From positions 1-25,327 of the IMG/VR virus record IMGVR_UViG_3300023700_000841: a stretch of 25,327 nt of DNA, one strand, 5' to 3'. Shown here piece by piece: positions 14,323 to 22,980 of this stretch. Origin of the DNA: a virus. A program made the position numbers and the translations under genes. The notes under the pieces are model-generated. The model was given only the letters and a program-made list of their open reading frames with translations, was not told the origin of the DNA and made no database searches. The stretch's first letter is position 1; each line of letters starts with the position of its first letter.

Positions 14323-15423
14323 TTAACAAAAATATGGAGCCAGGTCCGGGAAGATTTTAGCAAAATCTAAATTTCGTCTTGCGCTAAGTTCTGCTATCTT
14401 AGCTTTGGTGTGGTTGTATTTTTCAGCGTTAAATTTAAATGACTGCACAAAGGTGTTGAACCACGGGTCATCTTTATTATAGTCTAGACATTTTTTCATC
14501 AATTCATCGGGCATAGAATCCAATTCAAATGACCTAAATACATTGTGTCTAGTTACATCTGTTACATCACCCAGGCGGTTAGTATCAAAGTATTTCTTTT
14601 TCCAGTTTAACAACTCGTAATGGTGTAAAGTGTTTAGACAACTCATAGTAGGCTGAATGGTAAACATTGTGTTAACTGGGCAGGTGTCCTTGTACCACAG
14701 CATGTTTTCTTCAGCTTCGCTCCACACCGCACCATAACGAATAAACTCAAATCTTGGACCAACATCGTCAATGCTAAAGAACACTTTGATCAAACGACAC
14801 TTTGCCCAGAGATCTAATACACGTTGCGATACCTTGATAGTGCCATTGGTGTTGTACCATGCATATATGTTCTTTAATCCAACTCGTTGATCTATGTAAT
14901 TTAAGATAACTTCGTGCGTGTCAGTAAACAGTGGATCTCCACCGTAAAAATGTATGTTATCTAAATTAGAAAGATCAAGTGTATCTAGCAGTGCAATAAT
15001 GTCGGGTTTACTAAGTCTAATAGGAAACACAGTCTTGGGAGTGTTTTCCTCTAGCCGCCATTTAGTACTGTTGTATGGACCACAGTATACGCAGGCAATG
15101 TTACAGGTGTAATCAATCTTAATCTCTAGGCCACGTGGCCCCGGCAGATCAGTTGCAGTTGAATTGTAGTAAGAGTTAACCCCTGTACGTCGACTTGTGC
15201 CGCCATGTTTTTCCATATAGATGCACTGCTCACAGCCCTTGCTATGCAACTGATCGGTTTTGTTTAGTTCACGCAGGTCTACTAACTTTTGAGTGTTCCA
15301 AACATCGTCACCAATTTGTGCAATCGATGTATCTTTGTACCAACAACATGCACCAACTTGTATACCACGGCTAGTTAACGTCAATGCTAGGTTGTTGTGT
15401 ATGTCTGCACAAAATTTACTCAT
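14323..15423 (-). CDS. Radical SAM protein with N-terminal Cys-rich (twitch-like) module
   Basis: A 366-aa radical SAM enzyme. The core motif CxxxCxxC is Cys107-Cys111-Cys114 (DYTCNIACVYC), which binds the 4Fe-4S cluster that cleaves S-adenosylmethionine, followed by a GGDP segment (161-164) for SAM binding. Before it, Cys5, Cys26-Cys27 and Cys64/Cys67 (GACCWYK; GCEQC) and a GTSRR segment form the Cys-rich part seen in twitch/SPASM-type radical SAM proteins, which can bind an auxiliary iron-sulfur cluster; here it lies N-terminal to the core. Such enzymes often modify peptides, but no obvious small precursor is next to it. The start ATG overlaps the helicase stop by 8 nt, linking it to the replication genes. 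The substrate is unknown. Confidence 0.85.
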   Translation of the reverse strand: MSKFCADIHNNLALTLTSRGIQVGACCWYKDTSIAQIGDDVWNTQKLVDLRELNKTDQLHSKGCEQCIYMEKHGGTSRRTGVNSYYNSTATDLPGPRGLEIKIDYTCNIACVYCGPYNSTKWRLEENTPKTVFPIRLSKPDIIALLDTLDLSNLDNIHFYGGDPLFTDTHEVILNYIDQRVGLKNIYAWYNTNGTIKVSQRVLDLWAKCRLIKVFFSIDDVGPRFEFIRYGAVWSEAEENMLWYKDTCPVNTMFTIQPTMSCLNTLHHYELLNWKKKYFDTNRLGDVTDVTRHNVFRSFELDSMPDELMKKCLDYNKDDPWFNTFVQSFKFNAEKYNHTKAKIAELSARRNLDFAKIFPDLAPYFC

Positions 15424-16858
15424 TGGATTTCTTAAGCTCCGATAACATTTTTCTTAATTCTGCGTTCTGTGCTTCGCCAGTTACTTTGGGGCCTTGTGGG
15501 CCTTTTTCCCATGCAGGTGTACCTGTTGCTCTTTCAAAGGGTTTAGGTGCACTATCGTCACTGGCTGCTTTGTTCTTAATCTGACTCATGATGCTGGCAA
15601 CCGGTGGTGGCCCAAATCCAGAGCTTGCATTTTCAAGTCCCGGATCACTGATACGCATAGTCTCAATGTTGTATTCAAGATCGATTTTCTGCCCAACGCC
15701 AGTACTACTACGTGACTTCAAACATTGAATTTGATACTTGCCTCGTTCACGCATAGCTCTACTAGTAAAGATACCAAATACGTTGTCAGCAGTGTTGATT
15801 TTACTAATACCACCACTAATATGACTGTGGTCAAATTCAACTTCGTCAACAGCACTACGGTTCAACTGACTTGCTGTAACCAACAATACGCCCAGTTCTT
15901 TTGCCAAGTTACGTAGTTCTTCTGACACATACTTGTCCTTAACAAACAAGTCGTTGGGACTAACCTTGGCACTAACTGGCATTAACAAGTCCAAATAGTC
16001 AACCATAACAAAGTCGACTTGGTTTCCTGTTTGTATTTGATATTCTTTTAAGAACGCACGAATATCATTGATGTTGCTTTGTGCAGGCAAGGCTTTAACA
16101 CGATAGCTACCAGACTTCTTGCCAACCATCTTGACTTTAAGTGTGGTTGTGTCAATGTCCTTGCGAATGTCTTTGGTACTCATACCAGACAACATAGCAT
16201 CAGTACGCAAGCTACACAGTTCTTCACTAAGTTCTAAGCTAATGTAAACTCCACTAAGTCCGGATTGTAACCAACTTAATGCCAAGTTCATCATAACCAA
16301 AGATTTACCAGAGCCCGAGCCACCTGCAAAGATATTGAGCTCACCGCGACTGAAACCGCCATAGAGCAATCTATCTAACTGTGGCCAACCAGTGCTTACT
16401 TGTCCTCCGCTATTAAAGTATTTGTTAATACGTTCACTAGGGTCAGCAAAGTAATCAGTACCCAAGTCTTTTGTTAGGCTAATTTGTACTGCATCTTTGA
16501 TTAGTTTTTCAATTGGAGCAAAGTCGCCTTTTTCAAGTAAGTCTGCACCTTTGAGAATTGCACGTTCTAGTTCTTGACGTTTGGTAAAGTTTTCGAACTC
16601 ATCAATGAACCATTCGTTGTGTGCAGATAAGTCTGCCGATACTGTTAGTTCTGTGCCTGTTGTTGCTAAAATCTGTTCAGCTGTTGGCAAGGATCTATAT
16701 TTGTCACTGTATTCACTGATAAACTTGGCCGTTTCACGTAGACTACGATCAAAGTTTTCAGGATTGTAAATGTTTTGCACACGCACAAAGTTTTGTGCGT
16801 CCTGCAACATCATTTCTAAAAATAGTTTTTGTATCTCTGAGTTATATTCTTTATTCAT
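15416..16858 (-). CDS. Replicative DNA helicase, DnaB/gp41-like
   Basis: A 480-aa RecA-fold helicase, close in length to T4 gp41, that unwinds DNA at the phage replication fork as a hexamer. The N-terminal helical domain (about 1-125) is the primase-interaction and hexamer-forming part. The RecA core begins near residue 155 (STGWPQLDRLLYGGFSRGEL); Walker A is GGSGSGKS at 179-186, Walker B is VMVDYLD near 284-290, and a SLELSEE block follows Walker A. The C-terminal 60 residues are low complexity and acidic or basic by turns. It starts 2 nt after the primase stop, so the two are co-translated. Confident from motifs and neighbours. Confidence 0.95.
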   Translation of the reverse strand: MNKEYNSEIQKLFLEMMLQDAQNFVRVQNIYNPENFDRSLRETAKFISEYSDKYRSLPTAEQILATTGTELTVSADLSAHNEWFIDEFENFTKRQELERAILKGADLLEKGDFAPIEKLIKDAVQISLTKDLGTDYFADPSERINKYFNSGGQVSTGWPQLDRLLYGGFSRGELNIFAGGSGSGKSLVMMNLALSWLQSGLSGVYISLELSEELCSLRTDAMLSGMSTKDIRKDIDTTTLKVKMVGKKSGSYRVKALPAQSNINDIRAFLKEYQIQTGNQVDFVMVDYLDLLMPVSAKVSPNDLFVKDKYVSEELRNLAKELGVLLVTASQLNRSAVDEVEFDHSHISGGISKINTADNVFGIFTSRAMRERGKYQIQCLKSRSSTGVGQKIDLEYNIETMRISDPGLENASSGFGPPPVASIMSQIKNKAASDDSAPKPFERATGTPAWEKGPQGPKVTGEAQNAELRKMLSELKKSNE

Positions 16859-16860
16859 TA

Positions 16861-17922
16861 TTAACTATGTATGCGTTTACGCATTAACTCTATCTTTAAC
16901 CTACTCGATTGTTTGGCATCTAATATTGTTTTTAATGTAAACAATCGTCCATATGTGTGTACTGCTTCGGACACATCTTTAACTTCCTCGTGCCATACCG
17001 GAAAACTAACACTCCAACCATACTCAATTGCTTGTTCAATTAACGTGGATCCGGCCCATACTTCTTTACCTTTTACAATCTTAATATCAAAGTCCGGAAC
17101 TACGATAACTTCTTTCCCCAAGCTGTCAATAATGTCTGCCTGCACTTCGCTGCACTCATTAGACAATATAGCAACGCCATCAATTGCCATCGCGTCAAAC
17201 GGGCCTTCCACAACAATAACAAACTTGTTAGCTTGGGCTTGTCGATCCATGTTAAAGACGAAATTGGGTTCATAACTGTTATGGTACTTGGGTTTTATTT
17301 TATCGTCCCATGCCCTGGCTGTGTATCCTATTAGTTCATTGTGCCAAGTAAAAGGAATAATGGCCCTTTTGTGCATGTTGTGCTCAGTGTCATCTGTGCA
17401 GTAAAATTCATAATTTTCAAGCAGATTACCTTTACGTTTGTACACATACTCAACTGCGCCCTTTAGGTAATCTGGGGACACATAAGAATCATCTGTTAAT
17501 TGCAAAAAGGTCTTCCACTCTGTAAAGCTCTTTGCGCCGACAGGCAGTGGACGTGGTTGGAATTTAATTTCTTCGGCTGGCTCTGATTTTAGTTCTTCTG
17601 GAGCAACCAGCTCTTTAACACGGATCGCATCAATTACTAAACGCTTAACGGAGTTCTCATCTGCTCCGAGCCAACTCAGGAGTTTTCGAAACTTATAGTT
17701 AAGATGTCTTCCTGGTGTGTAGTTGGCTTTGAAATTGCAGTTAAAACAAGCATAACTGACGCTACCATTGGGATTAGAAATAATTCCACCACGCCCACGA
17801 GTGTCACGGCTTTCGCCATTGTGTTCACAACATACTGCGTTAAAACTAGTCCAGCCGCTACTAGAAGTTTTCTTCTTGGCGGGTAGGTATTGTTTTATTG
17901 CATCCTGTATTGTTGTTAACAT
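16861..17922 (-). CDS. DNA primase, T4 gp61-like
   Basis: A 353-aa primase, similar in length to T4 gp61, which makes RNA primers for lagging-strand synthesis and works with the gp41-type helicase encoded next. The N-terminal zinc-binding module has Cys31/Cys32 and His34, then Cys59-x2-Cys62 (YACFNCNFK). The TOPRIM core has Glu239-Gly-Pro-Phe-Asp243 (VVEGPFDA) and the Asp277-x-Asp279 pair (VVPDFD), the metal-binding residues needed for catalysis. All look intact. The ATG at 17920-17922 sits directly after a sigma70-like promoter (17929-17957), which suggests early expression of primase and helicase. Confidence 0.93.
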   Translation of the reverse strand: MLTTIQDAIKQYLPAKKKTSSSGWTSFNAVCCEHNGESRDTRGRGGIISNPNGSVSYACFNCNFKANYTPGRHLNYKFRKLLSWLGADENSVKRLVIDAIRVKELVAPEELKSEPAEEIKFQPRPLPVGAKSFTEWKTFLQLTDDSYVSPDYLKGAVEYVYKRKGNLLENYEFYCTDDTEHNMHKRAIIPFTWHNELIGYTARAWDDKIKPKYHNSYEPNFVFNMDRQAQANKFVIVVEGPFDAMAIDGVAILSNECSEVQADIIDSLGKEVIVVPDFDIKIVKGKEVWAGSTLIEQAIEYGWSVSFPVWHEEVKDVSEAVHTYGRLFTLKTILDAKQSSRLKIELMRKRIHS

Positions 17923-17928
17923 ATGACT

Positions 17929-17957
17929 ATTATATAGTCTTGTTTATCTTAGATCAA
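17929..17957 (-). promoter_or_regulatory. Sigma70-like early promoter before primase, within an inverted repeat
   Basis: Minus strand: -35 TTGATC (17952-17957), exactly 17 nt, then -10 TATAAT (17929-17934), a perfect -10 box. It lies 7 nt upstream of the primase ATG, so the leader would be very short. The -10 box is inside an inverted repeat, GACTAT-ATA-ATAGTC (17925-17939), which might be an operator. The promoter partly overlaps the pirin gene end. Confidence 0.6.
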
Positions 17958-18615
17958 ATAATATGAGCTCTGACTCTTCAGTTACGGTAAGGCCGATACT
18001 GGTTTCGTTTGTGTAGGCAAAGCCATCTCCTTCAGAGAACAATGCATTGTTGATTGTACCGGTGCCTCGCACAATGTAAACATAGTAACGTCTATCTCCG
18101 TTGATAGAATAGTTAAAGGGTTTGGTAAAAATCCCAGCAAGTAGACCGGCATCTGCTCTAATAGGTAGCTGTGCTGTTATATCGCAGAACCGGTTTAACT
18201 TGTCTTCTCGGGTAAATTGATGCCAGCTATACACAGGAGTAGCATTTTCAACTTCACTTCGGATCCATAACTGTAGATAACGTATGGGTTTATCGCTGGC
18301 GTTACCTTCGCCGTGGAACATGCCTGATCCGGCGCACATACGCTGAACGGCACCCGAAGGTATTTCTATAGTTTGCGTGTCGTCCTTGTGGTAGCAGGGA
18401 CCATCTACAACATAACCAAAGATTTCCCTGTTAACGTGACGGTGACGACCGACATGATATCCAGGTTCTACTCTGTCGTCATTGATAGTTTCTAGTGCCC
18501 CAAAGTTCAAGTAGTCAAAGTTGAAGTACTCTTGAAAATGAAAGGTCCTATAACTTAATATAGAACCTTTCTTATCAATAACGCCTCTGGTATTAGCAGG
18601 ACGTTTTTCAATCAT
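17944..18615 (-). CDS. Pirin-family (cupin) protein
   Basis: A 223-aa protein of the pirin/YhaK family. It starts at the ATG 18613-18615; the longer reading begins with TTG inside the fibre gene and would add 12 unlikely residues. Pirins carry a double-stranded beta-helix cupin that binds iron; some are quercetin dioxygenases or redox-sensing transcription cofactors. The four expected ligands are present: His58 and His60 (GRHRH), His101 and Glu103 (MFHGEG). RPANTRGV, SYRTFHFQEYFNFDYLNFG and YLQLWIRS are typical blocks. The C-terminal cupin half is also complete. The stop of the preceding fibre gene is one nucleotide away (TAATATG), so translation is coupled. Why a phage keeps a pirin is unclear: host regulation, redox defence or a virion role are all possible. 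Confidence 0.85.
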   Translation of the reverse strand: MIEKRPANTRGVIDKKGSILSYRTFHFQEYFNFDYLNFGALETINDDRVEPGYHVGRHRHVNREIFGYVVDGPCYHKDDTQTIEIPSGAVQRMCAGSGMFHGEGNASDKPIRYLQLWIRSEVENATPVYSWHQFTREDKLNRFCDITAQLPIRADAGLLAGIFTKPFNYSINGDRRYYVYIVRGTGTINNALFSEGDGFAYTNETSIGLTVTEESELILFDLR

Positions 18616-18616
18616 A

Positions 18617-20224
18617 TTAGCAGTCGAACCAACCGTAGTCTTCTTCGCCAATGATTAGATCAAAGCGGTAGATAATACGAACCTTGTATGTGATACTCCA
18701 GTCGTAATATGTGTTATTACTGAAAAATACAATACCACGGTCACTAAAGTCGTACATTGGATAACAACTCTGTGCGCTATCGCCCCAGTTGCTTACACTG
18801 TCATTCTTGTAAGGATCTCGAGGTTGTCTCTGATTGCTACCTAATCCTGTCCAACCAAAACTACTTGCTAAAGAACCGCTACTGGCAGTCCAGTCACCGA
18901 TTGGCTGACGGTATACCTGCATCAAGTATTGACCTGTTCCACCTGCTACACCGTTGCCTAAACCAGGACTGTATTCAGTAGCAATGTCATCTTTCCAATC
19001 AAACCACTTGTAACCGTTGTTCCAGTTAGACTGTGCGGTACCTGGACGGTAGATGTCAAGTTGAATTTGTGTATAGCTACGATAGAAAGTAACCGCAATA
19101 GTGTCGCCTTGGTTGTAGCTTTGTGCTGTTTGAGCCCAGTTTAGATAAAATTCAGTTGTTCCGTTACTGTTACCGTACCAGTTAAAATCAATTGGACTTC
19201 CGCCATTGATAGTAATATATCCACTACGATAAGCACTACCAGTATATTTGTTAGTGGTTGTTCCAAGCGGGTATGTTACTTCACTGGCAAATGTCGGATA
19301 CACCGACATTGGTAAAGTAATCTGCCAGTTGTCAGTGCGTGTATCTGTTGCGGTATAGGTAAATGAAGCTGTATCTGTTGTTTTACTTTGATATGCGGCA
19401 CCGTCAAATGTAATAGTAATAGTACCATCGTTATTGTCAACTACACCGGTAATGTTTCGGTTATCGTTTGCTTGATTTTGTTTAAAAACAATAGACTGTT
19501 TGGCTAGATTAGCTGGATCTAGAAATGCTTCAAGAGCACTACCTGGCCCGCTACCTAACCAAGTGTATTCAGCTAAGCTGATAGTTACTGTGTTGTCAGC
19601 GGTGGATTCGGTTACATCGGGAATAAATGTGCTGTAGCGGTCATAGTTGCTGCCAATATAAGTTGTGCCTTCTGACCAGTACTTAACAACGATTTGATCA
19701 CCTGGGGCAAACGGTACAGGTGCGTTATTTGCTACATATACACCCGGAGCTGGATTAGCAAGATTGCTGAAGAAACTGCTAAAGTTTCCAATGTCGTAAT
19801 CACCTTTTAGGTAAAAGTAGATTTGATTTTCACGGGTCCAAGTTAGCCATACATCAGCCATTTGTGGCGTATCGCTGTCAGTAAATGTCAAGTTTCCGTT
19901 GTTGATATCGGCTACCATAGGAGCAGTTAGCGTAATCTCAAACTTCTTGTAGCCTTCTGTTTCAAAGGTAAATTCTCGCTTGCCTTGTTCGCGAACAAAG
20001 TGGAATGTGTTATCGTTAACACCGTCAGTAAATCCTGTGTTAAAGTCTCCCGCCCCGCCTGATCCACCTGCGGCATAATCAAGTAGGTTCCAAGCTGTTG
20101 AGCCGTCACCGTATTTGACTTTGTTTGTATCTGTTTCTAAACCTGGCTCACCTTGGGCTAGTACAGGGTTTGTTGCGGTCCAGTTTGCTGCCGAATCGCG
20201 TCTCAATTGAATTTTGCTTGACAT
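18617..20224 (-). CDS. Tail fibre protein with shared attachment N-terminus, 535 aa
   Basis: A 535-aa fibre. Residues 3-48 (KIQLRRDSAANW, NPVLAQGEPGLET, VKYGDGSTAWNLL) match the opening of the fibre at 21049-22980 closely, marking a common N-terminal fibre segment. A Gly-rich hinge follows (AGGSGGAG). The body is beta-rich with Trp/Tyr-heavy modules that look repeated: VWLTWTRENQIYFYL ... PFAPGDQIVVKYW, then IDFNWYGNSNGTTEFYLNW ... NQGDTIAVTFY. The C-terminal part (ITYKVRIIYRFDL) probably forms the tip. It is late-expressed from the box at 20244-20254, with GGAG 8 nt before the ATG. The receptor is unknown. Confidence 0.88.
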   Translation of the reverse strand: MSSKIQLRRDSAANWTATNPVLAQGEPGLETDTNKVKYGDGSTAWNLLDYAAGGSGGAGDFNTGFTDGVNDNTFHFVREQGKREFTFETEGYKKFEITLTAPMVADINNGNLTFTDSDTPQMADVWLTWTRENQIYFYLKGDYDIGNFSSFFSNLANPAPGVYVANNAPVPFAPGDQIVVKYWSEGTTYIGSNYDRYSTFIPDVTESTADNTVTISLAEYTWLGSGPGSALEAFLDPANLAKQSIVFKQNQANDNRNITGVVDNNDGTITITFDGAAYQSKTTDTASFTYTATDTRTDNWQITLPMSVYPTFASEVTYPLGTTTNKYTGSAYRSGYITINGGSPIDFNWYGNSNGTTEFYLNWAQTAQSYNQGDTIAVTFYRSYTQIQLDIYRPGTAQSNWNNGYKWFDWKDDIATEYSPGLGNGVAGGTGQYLMQVYRQPIGDWTASSGSLASSFGWTGLGSNQRQPRDPYKNDSVSNWGDSAQSCYPMYDFSDRGIVFFSNNTYYDWSITYKVRIIYRFDLIIGEEDYGWFDC

Positions 20225-20243
20225 TATTGTTTCTCCGTATTCT

Positions 20244-20254
20244 TATTTATTTAG
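20244..20254 (-). promoter_or_regulatory. Tandem late promoter boxes CTAAATAAATA
   Basis: Two overlapping matches (CTAAATA at 20248-20254 and ATAAATA at 20244-20250) on the minus strand, 20 nt upstream of the 535-aa fibre gene. The first overlaps the TAA stop of the upstream collagen-like gene (20251-20253). Confidence 0.6.
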
Positions 20255-21039
20255 AGCAATCTTTCGATGCTGATGAAGTTGTTGTTGTAATATGGGCCAA
20301 TCATTAATATGATTCTATAGACCCTGCCGTTATTGTAATCGTTTACAATATATGTTGACCCGTCGCCTGCGTTGGGAAAGTGATATCCAAACCAACTTCC
20401 GCTGGGTGTTGTGTTATAGGTAGCGCCCGGCCACGCTGTTGAATGCCCGTTGCCGCCACCGTTGCAACTATAAGTAGCAGATATACTAAGAGTTGCTGTG
20501 CCGCTTACTGTAGCACACGACAGTCCTCTATTTCCGCTAGTTGTTACAGTAAACTTAAGATTGTCTAAGGTAACAAACTGCCCGGCATTTACATAACCGC
20601 TAGCGAATCCTTTGATACCTACGCCTGCTGGACCTATAGGACCTTGGGCACCAGCGGGTCCTGCCACTCCTTGCGGACCTGCGGGGCCTTGAGCACCATC
20701 CTTACCCGCTGTTCCCGGGAGACCGTCTTTTCCATCTTTACCCGGAAGGCCTTGAATACCCGTGGTGCCCACTGCTCCCGGAAGTCCATCTCGTCCGTTG
20801 ACACCATCAACACCATCTTTGCCGTCCTTGCCAGCAGTACCAGGTTCGCCTCGTAAACCCTGTAAACCTTGCTCACCACGCTCGCCTTGGGGGCCAGGAA
20901 TTGTTACAACACCTTCAGCATCAACACCTTGTATTGCTGTTGCAAGTGTTTCAAAGTTTTTGTTTAGCTCGCCTGTTAGTTTATCTAACTGAAGATAACT
21001 AGGGACACTTAGTTTGTCTAATTCTATTTTATTAATCAT
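20251..21039 (-). CDS. Collagen-like short tail fibre protein, 262 aa
   Basis: A 262-aa virion protein. Residues 1-48 are a helical, coiled-coil-like stem ([20 protein letters not shown]). Residues 49-141 are 31 consecutive Gly-X-Y triplets without interruption, rich in GKDGKDG and GPAGPQG, which should form a collagen triple helix. Residues about 142-262 are a beta-rich C-terminal knob with two short Cys-containing strands ([16 protein letters not shown]) and aromatic surface loops, probably the receptor-binding end. The ATG is preceded by AAGGA at 21046-21050, which overlaps the stop of the upstream fibre. Such collagen-like rods are common in phage fibres. The exact location on the virion is unknown. 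Confidence 0.9.
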   Translation of the reverse strand: MINKIELDKLSVPSYLQLDKLTGELNKNFETLATAIQGVDAEGVVTIPGPQGERGEQGLQGLRGEPGTAGKDGKDGVDGVNGRDGLPGAVGTTGIQGLPGKDGKDGLPGTAGKDGAQGPAGPQGVAGPAGAQGPIGPAGVGIKGFASGYVNAGQFVTLDNLKFTVTTSGNRGLSCATVSGTATLSISATYSCNGGGNGHSTAWPGATYNTTPSGSWFGYHFPNAGDGSTYIVNDYNNGRVYRIILMIGPYYNNNFISIERLL

Positions 21040-21048
21040 TGTTTATCC

Positions 21049-22980
21049 TTACCAACTAAAGTTGCTAGTTACCCACCATATAAATCCAAGTCCCGGGAGG
21101 TCTATAGATATAAGTTTTATGCTCCATCCTGGGGACATTCCGTATGGTGATCCTGGCCATCCTACTACACCAACTTCACTCTGACTAGTGTTTATTACAG
21201 TTATTTCTATACCAGCACGGGTTGGTACAGGTAGGCTAATAGTTTGTGCGTCAGTGCCTGTATAACCGTCAGCTTGTGTTACTAGAAACAAGTTATTAGT
21301 TACGTTAGTAATACCGATACCGTTAACACTTGTTGTAGCATCAATGAAGATAGTTTCTTGCCCTGTAGTAGCAAATGGATACGATCCGCCAGGATTAGCT
21401 ATCCCAACGGTATCATCTCTACCATTGACTGCCATCATTGAGCTTCCTGAACGCAAGTATATGCTACCAGGATCAGTGTTAACTGGACTGTCAAGAGCAA
21501 TAGTTAAATCGGCTCCTGCAAATTCTGTTAGTGCGGTACCGCCGCCGCCTACTAGTGCAGAGTTAGAACTGTCAGATGGGTAGTCTACTAATAGCAACTT
21601 AGTGTAGCCTGCGTCTACTGTAGCAGGAGCACTAGGAACAGTGTAGTTACCCGAGCTTAGGTCAACACCTTGTCCAACGTTGAACTTAAAATCTCGCATG
21701 TAGCCAACTAGTCCGGCATCGTGTGCTGTTTGATTCGCAACGCATAGAGGAACTGTACCTGAAGGAATATCAGTTGAGTCAGTCCACTGATTATAAACAG
21801 TACCGTCTAATCCCAAATACATGTGACCGTTGTAGCGAGTGATTAGGAAGTGATGCCACGTGTTAAGACTTAGGGAGCCGCCAATACCGTAACCAAATAG
21901 GCTACCGTTCATCCAGAAATACAGCATACCGTTTTCTGAACTAACTGCCAACGGGTTGGTTTGATTCCATGTACCAAAGCTGAACAAACGTGGATTGTTT
22001 GCGTAGCTGTCTTGATATACCCAGAAACTAACAGCAAAGTCACCAGTACCAATATTAAAGTCTGTGCTTGCTGGAGTTTGTGCATATCCATTTCCAAAGA
22101 ACTGCATACTGCGATCAGTAAAGCCTGGGTTATTACCTGCTAGTGCTTCATCTGTTACAGTAACACTTCTATTGCCAGCTGTTAAGTACGGAGTATTAGT
22201 ACTTCCAAACACGGGTATTGTACAGTTAGGATCACTATACAACTCAAGCTGATTCGACGCAGGAGTAGTAACATAAAAATCTTGGTCGTTTAATTCTACG
22301 GTAGTAGTGATACCGCTAATTCTAATCTTAGTTCCACTAGTTAATGCGTGATCAACTGATGTAGTGATAACAACAGGATATACAGGATCTGCTTGTACAA
22401 TATTAACAATGTTAAACGTTGTTCCTGTGTAACCTGGAACAGTTGTAATAACACCGTTTGCTGGCAATGTCATCTTGCCTAGTGCGTCTAATGTCCACTT
22501 AGCTGTACCTACCCCGTCTTCACTGGCCTTTATTTCTACGCCGCTTAGTGATGGAAGTTTAACATAGTTTGCGTCATCACCTAGGAACAGATCAAACGAG
22601 CTTGCTTTGTTAATGTGAAAGTGACTAGGTAAACCTGGAGCTTCTAAGTTAACACCAAACTGTACGGTGCCGCGGTCTGTGACCATCTCAACACCTGCCG
22701 CTGCCACCAGATCCATCTTACCCGATGCGTCTGTAATACTGTTGCCACCGGGCACAGTTACTCTGCCGTCTGTGCCTAGAGTCAATACTTTATTGCCATT
22801 TACTAATCGGGCATGTTCTGGGCTAGTTAGGAATCCTAGTGTGTTCCAGGGTGTAGTACCATCACCTAACTTAATCTTATTGTTAGTAATATCTAACCCT
22901 GGCTCGCCATCGGCAAGTACAGGATTAATGCGACTCCAGTTTGTAGCTGTGTCTCTTCTAAGTTGAATTTTATTTGCCAT
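21049..22980 (-). CDS. Tail fibre with LamG/concanavalin-like domain, 643 aa
   Basis: A 643-aa fibre. Residues 1-50 are the shared N-terminal segment (NKIQLRRDTATNW, NPVLADGEPGLD, IKLGDGTTPWNTL). Residues about 57-180 carry short beta modules of the type LV-x-G ... LG-DG-R-VTVP and WTLDALGKMTLP. Residues about 291-440 form a laminin-G/concanavalin-like jelly roll (SMQFFGNGYAQTP, FAVSFWVYQD, LNTWHHFLITRYNG, MYLGLDGTV), a carbohydrate-binding fold common in adhesins. A C-terminal beta domain ends the protein. The start overlaps the preceding stop by 1 nt (TAATG), tying it to the upstream fibre. Likely binds a host surface glycan; the ligand is unknown. Confidence 0.9.
   Translation of the reverse strand: MANKIQLRRDTATNWSRINPVLADGEPGLDITNNKIKLGDGTTPWNTLGFLTSPEHARLVNGNKVLTLGTDGRVTVPGGNSITDASGKMDLVAAAGVEMVTDRGTVQFGVNLEAPGLPSHFHINKASSFDLFLGDDANYVKLPSLSGVEIKASEDGVGTAKWTLDALGKMTLPANGVITTVPGYTGTTFNIVNIVQADPVYPVVITTSVDHALTSGTKIRISGITTTVELNDQDFYVTTPASNQLELYSDPNCTIPVFGSTNTPYLTAGNRSVTVTDEALAGNNPGFTDRSMQFFGNGYAQTPASTDFNIGTGDFAVSFWVYQDSYANNPRLFSFGTWNQTNPLAVSSENGMLYFWMNGSLFGYGIGGSLSLNTWHHFLITRYNGHMYLGLDGTVYNQWTDSTDIPSGTVPLCVANQTAHDAGLVGYMRDFKFNVGQGVDLSSGNYTVPSAPATVDAGYTKLLLVDYPSDSSNSALVGGGGTALTEFAGADLTIALDSPVNTDPGSIYLRSGSSMMAVNGRDDTVGIANPGGSYPFATTGQETIFIDATTSVNGIGITNVTNNLFLVTQADGYTGTDAQTISLPVPTRAGIEITVINTSQSEVGVVGWPGSPYGMSPGWSIKLISIDLPGLGFIWWVTSNFSW

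Noticed and set aside
18616-18651. Upstream TTG start adding 12 residues to the pirin protein
   Set aside because: The extension lies inside the fibre gene, has no SD, and pirin-family proteins normally begin near MI-x-x-R, which the ATG at 18615 gives exactly.
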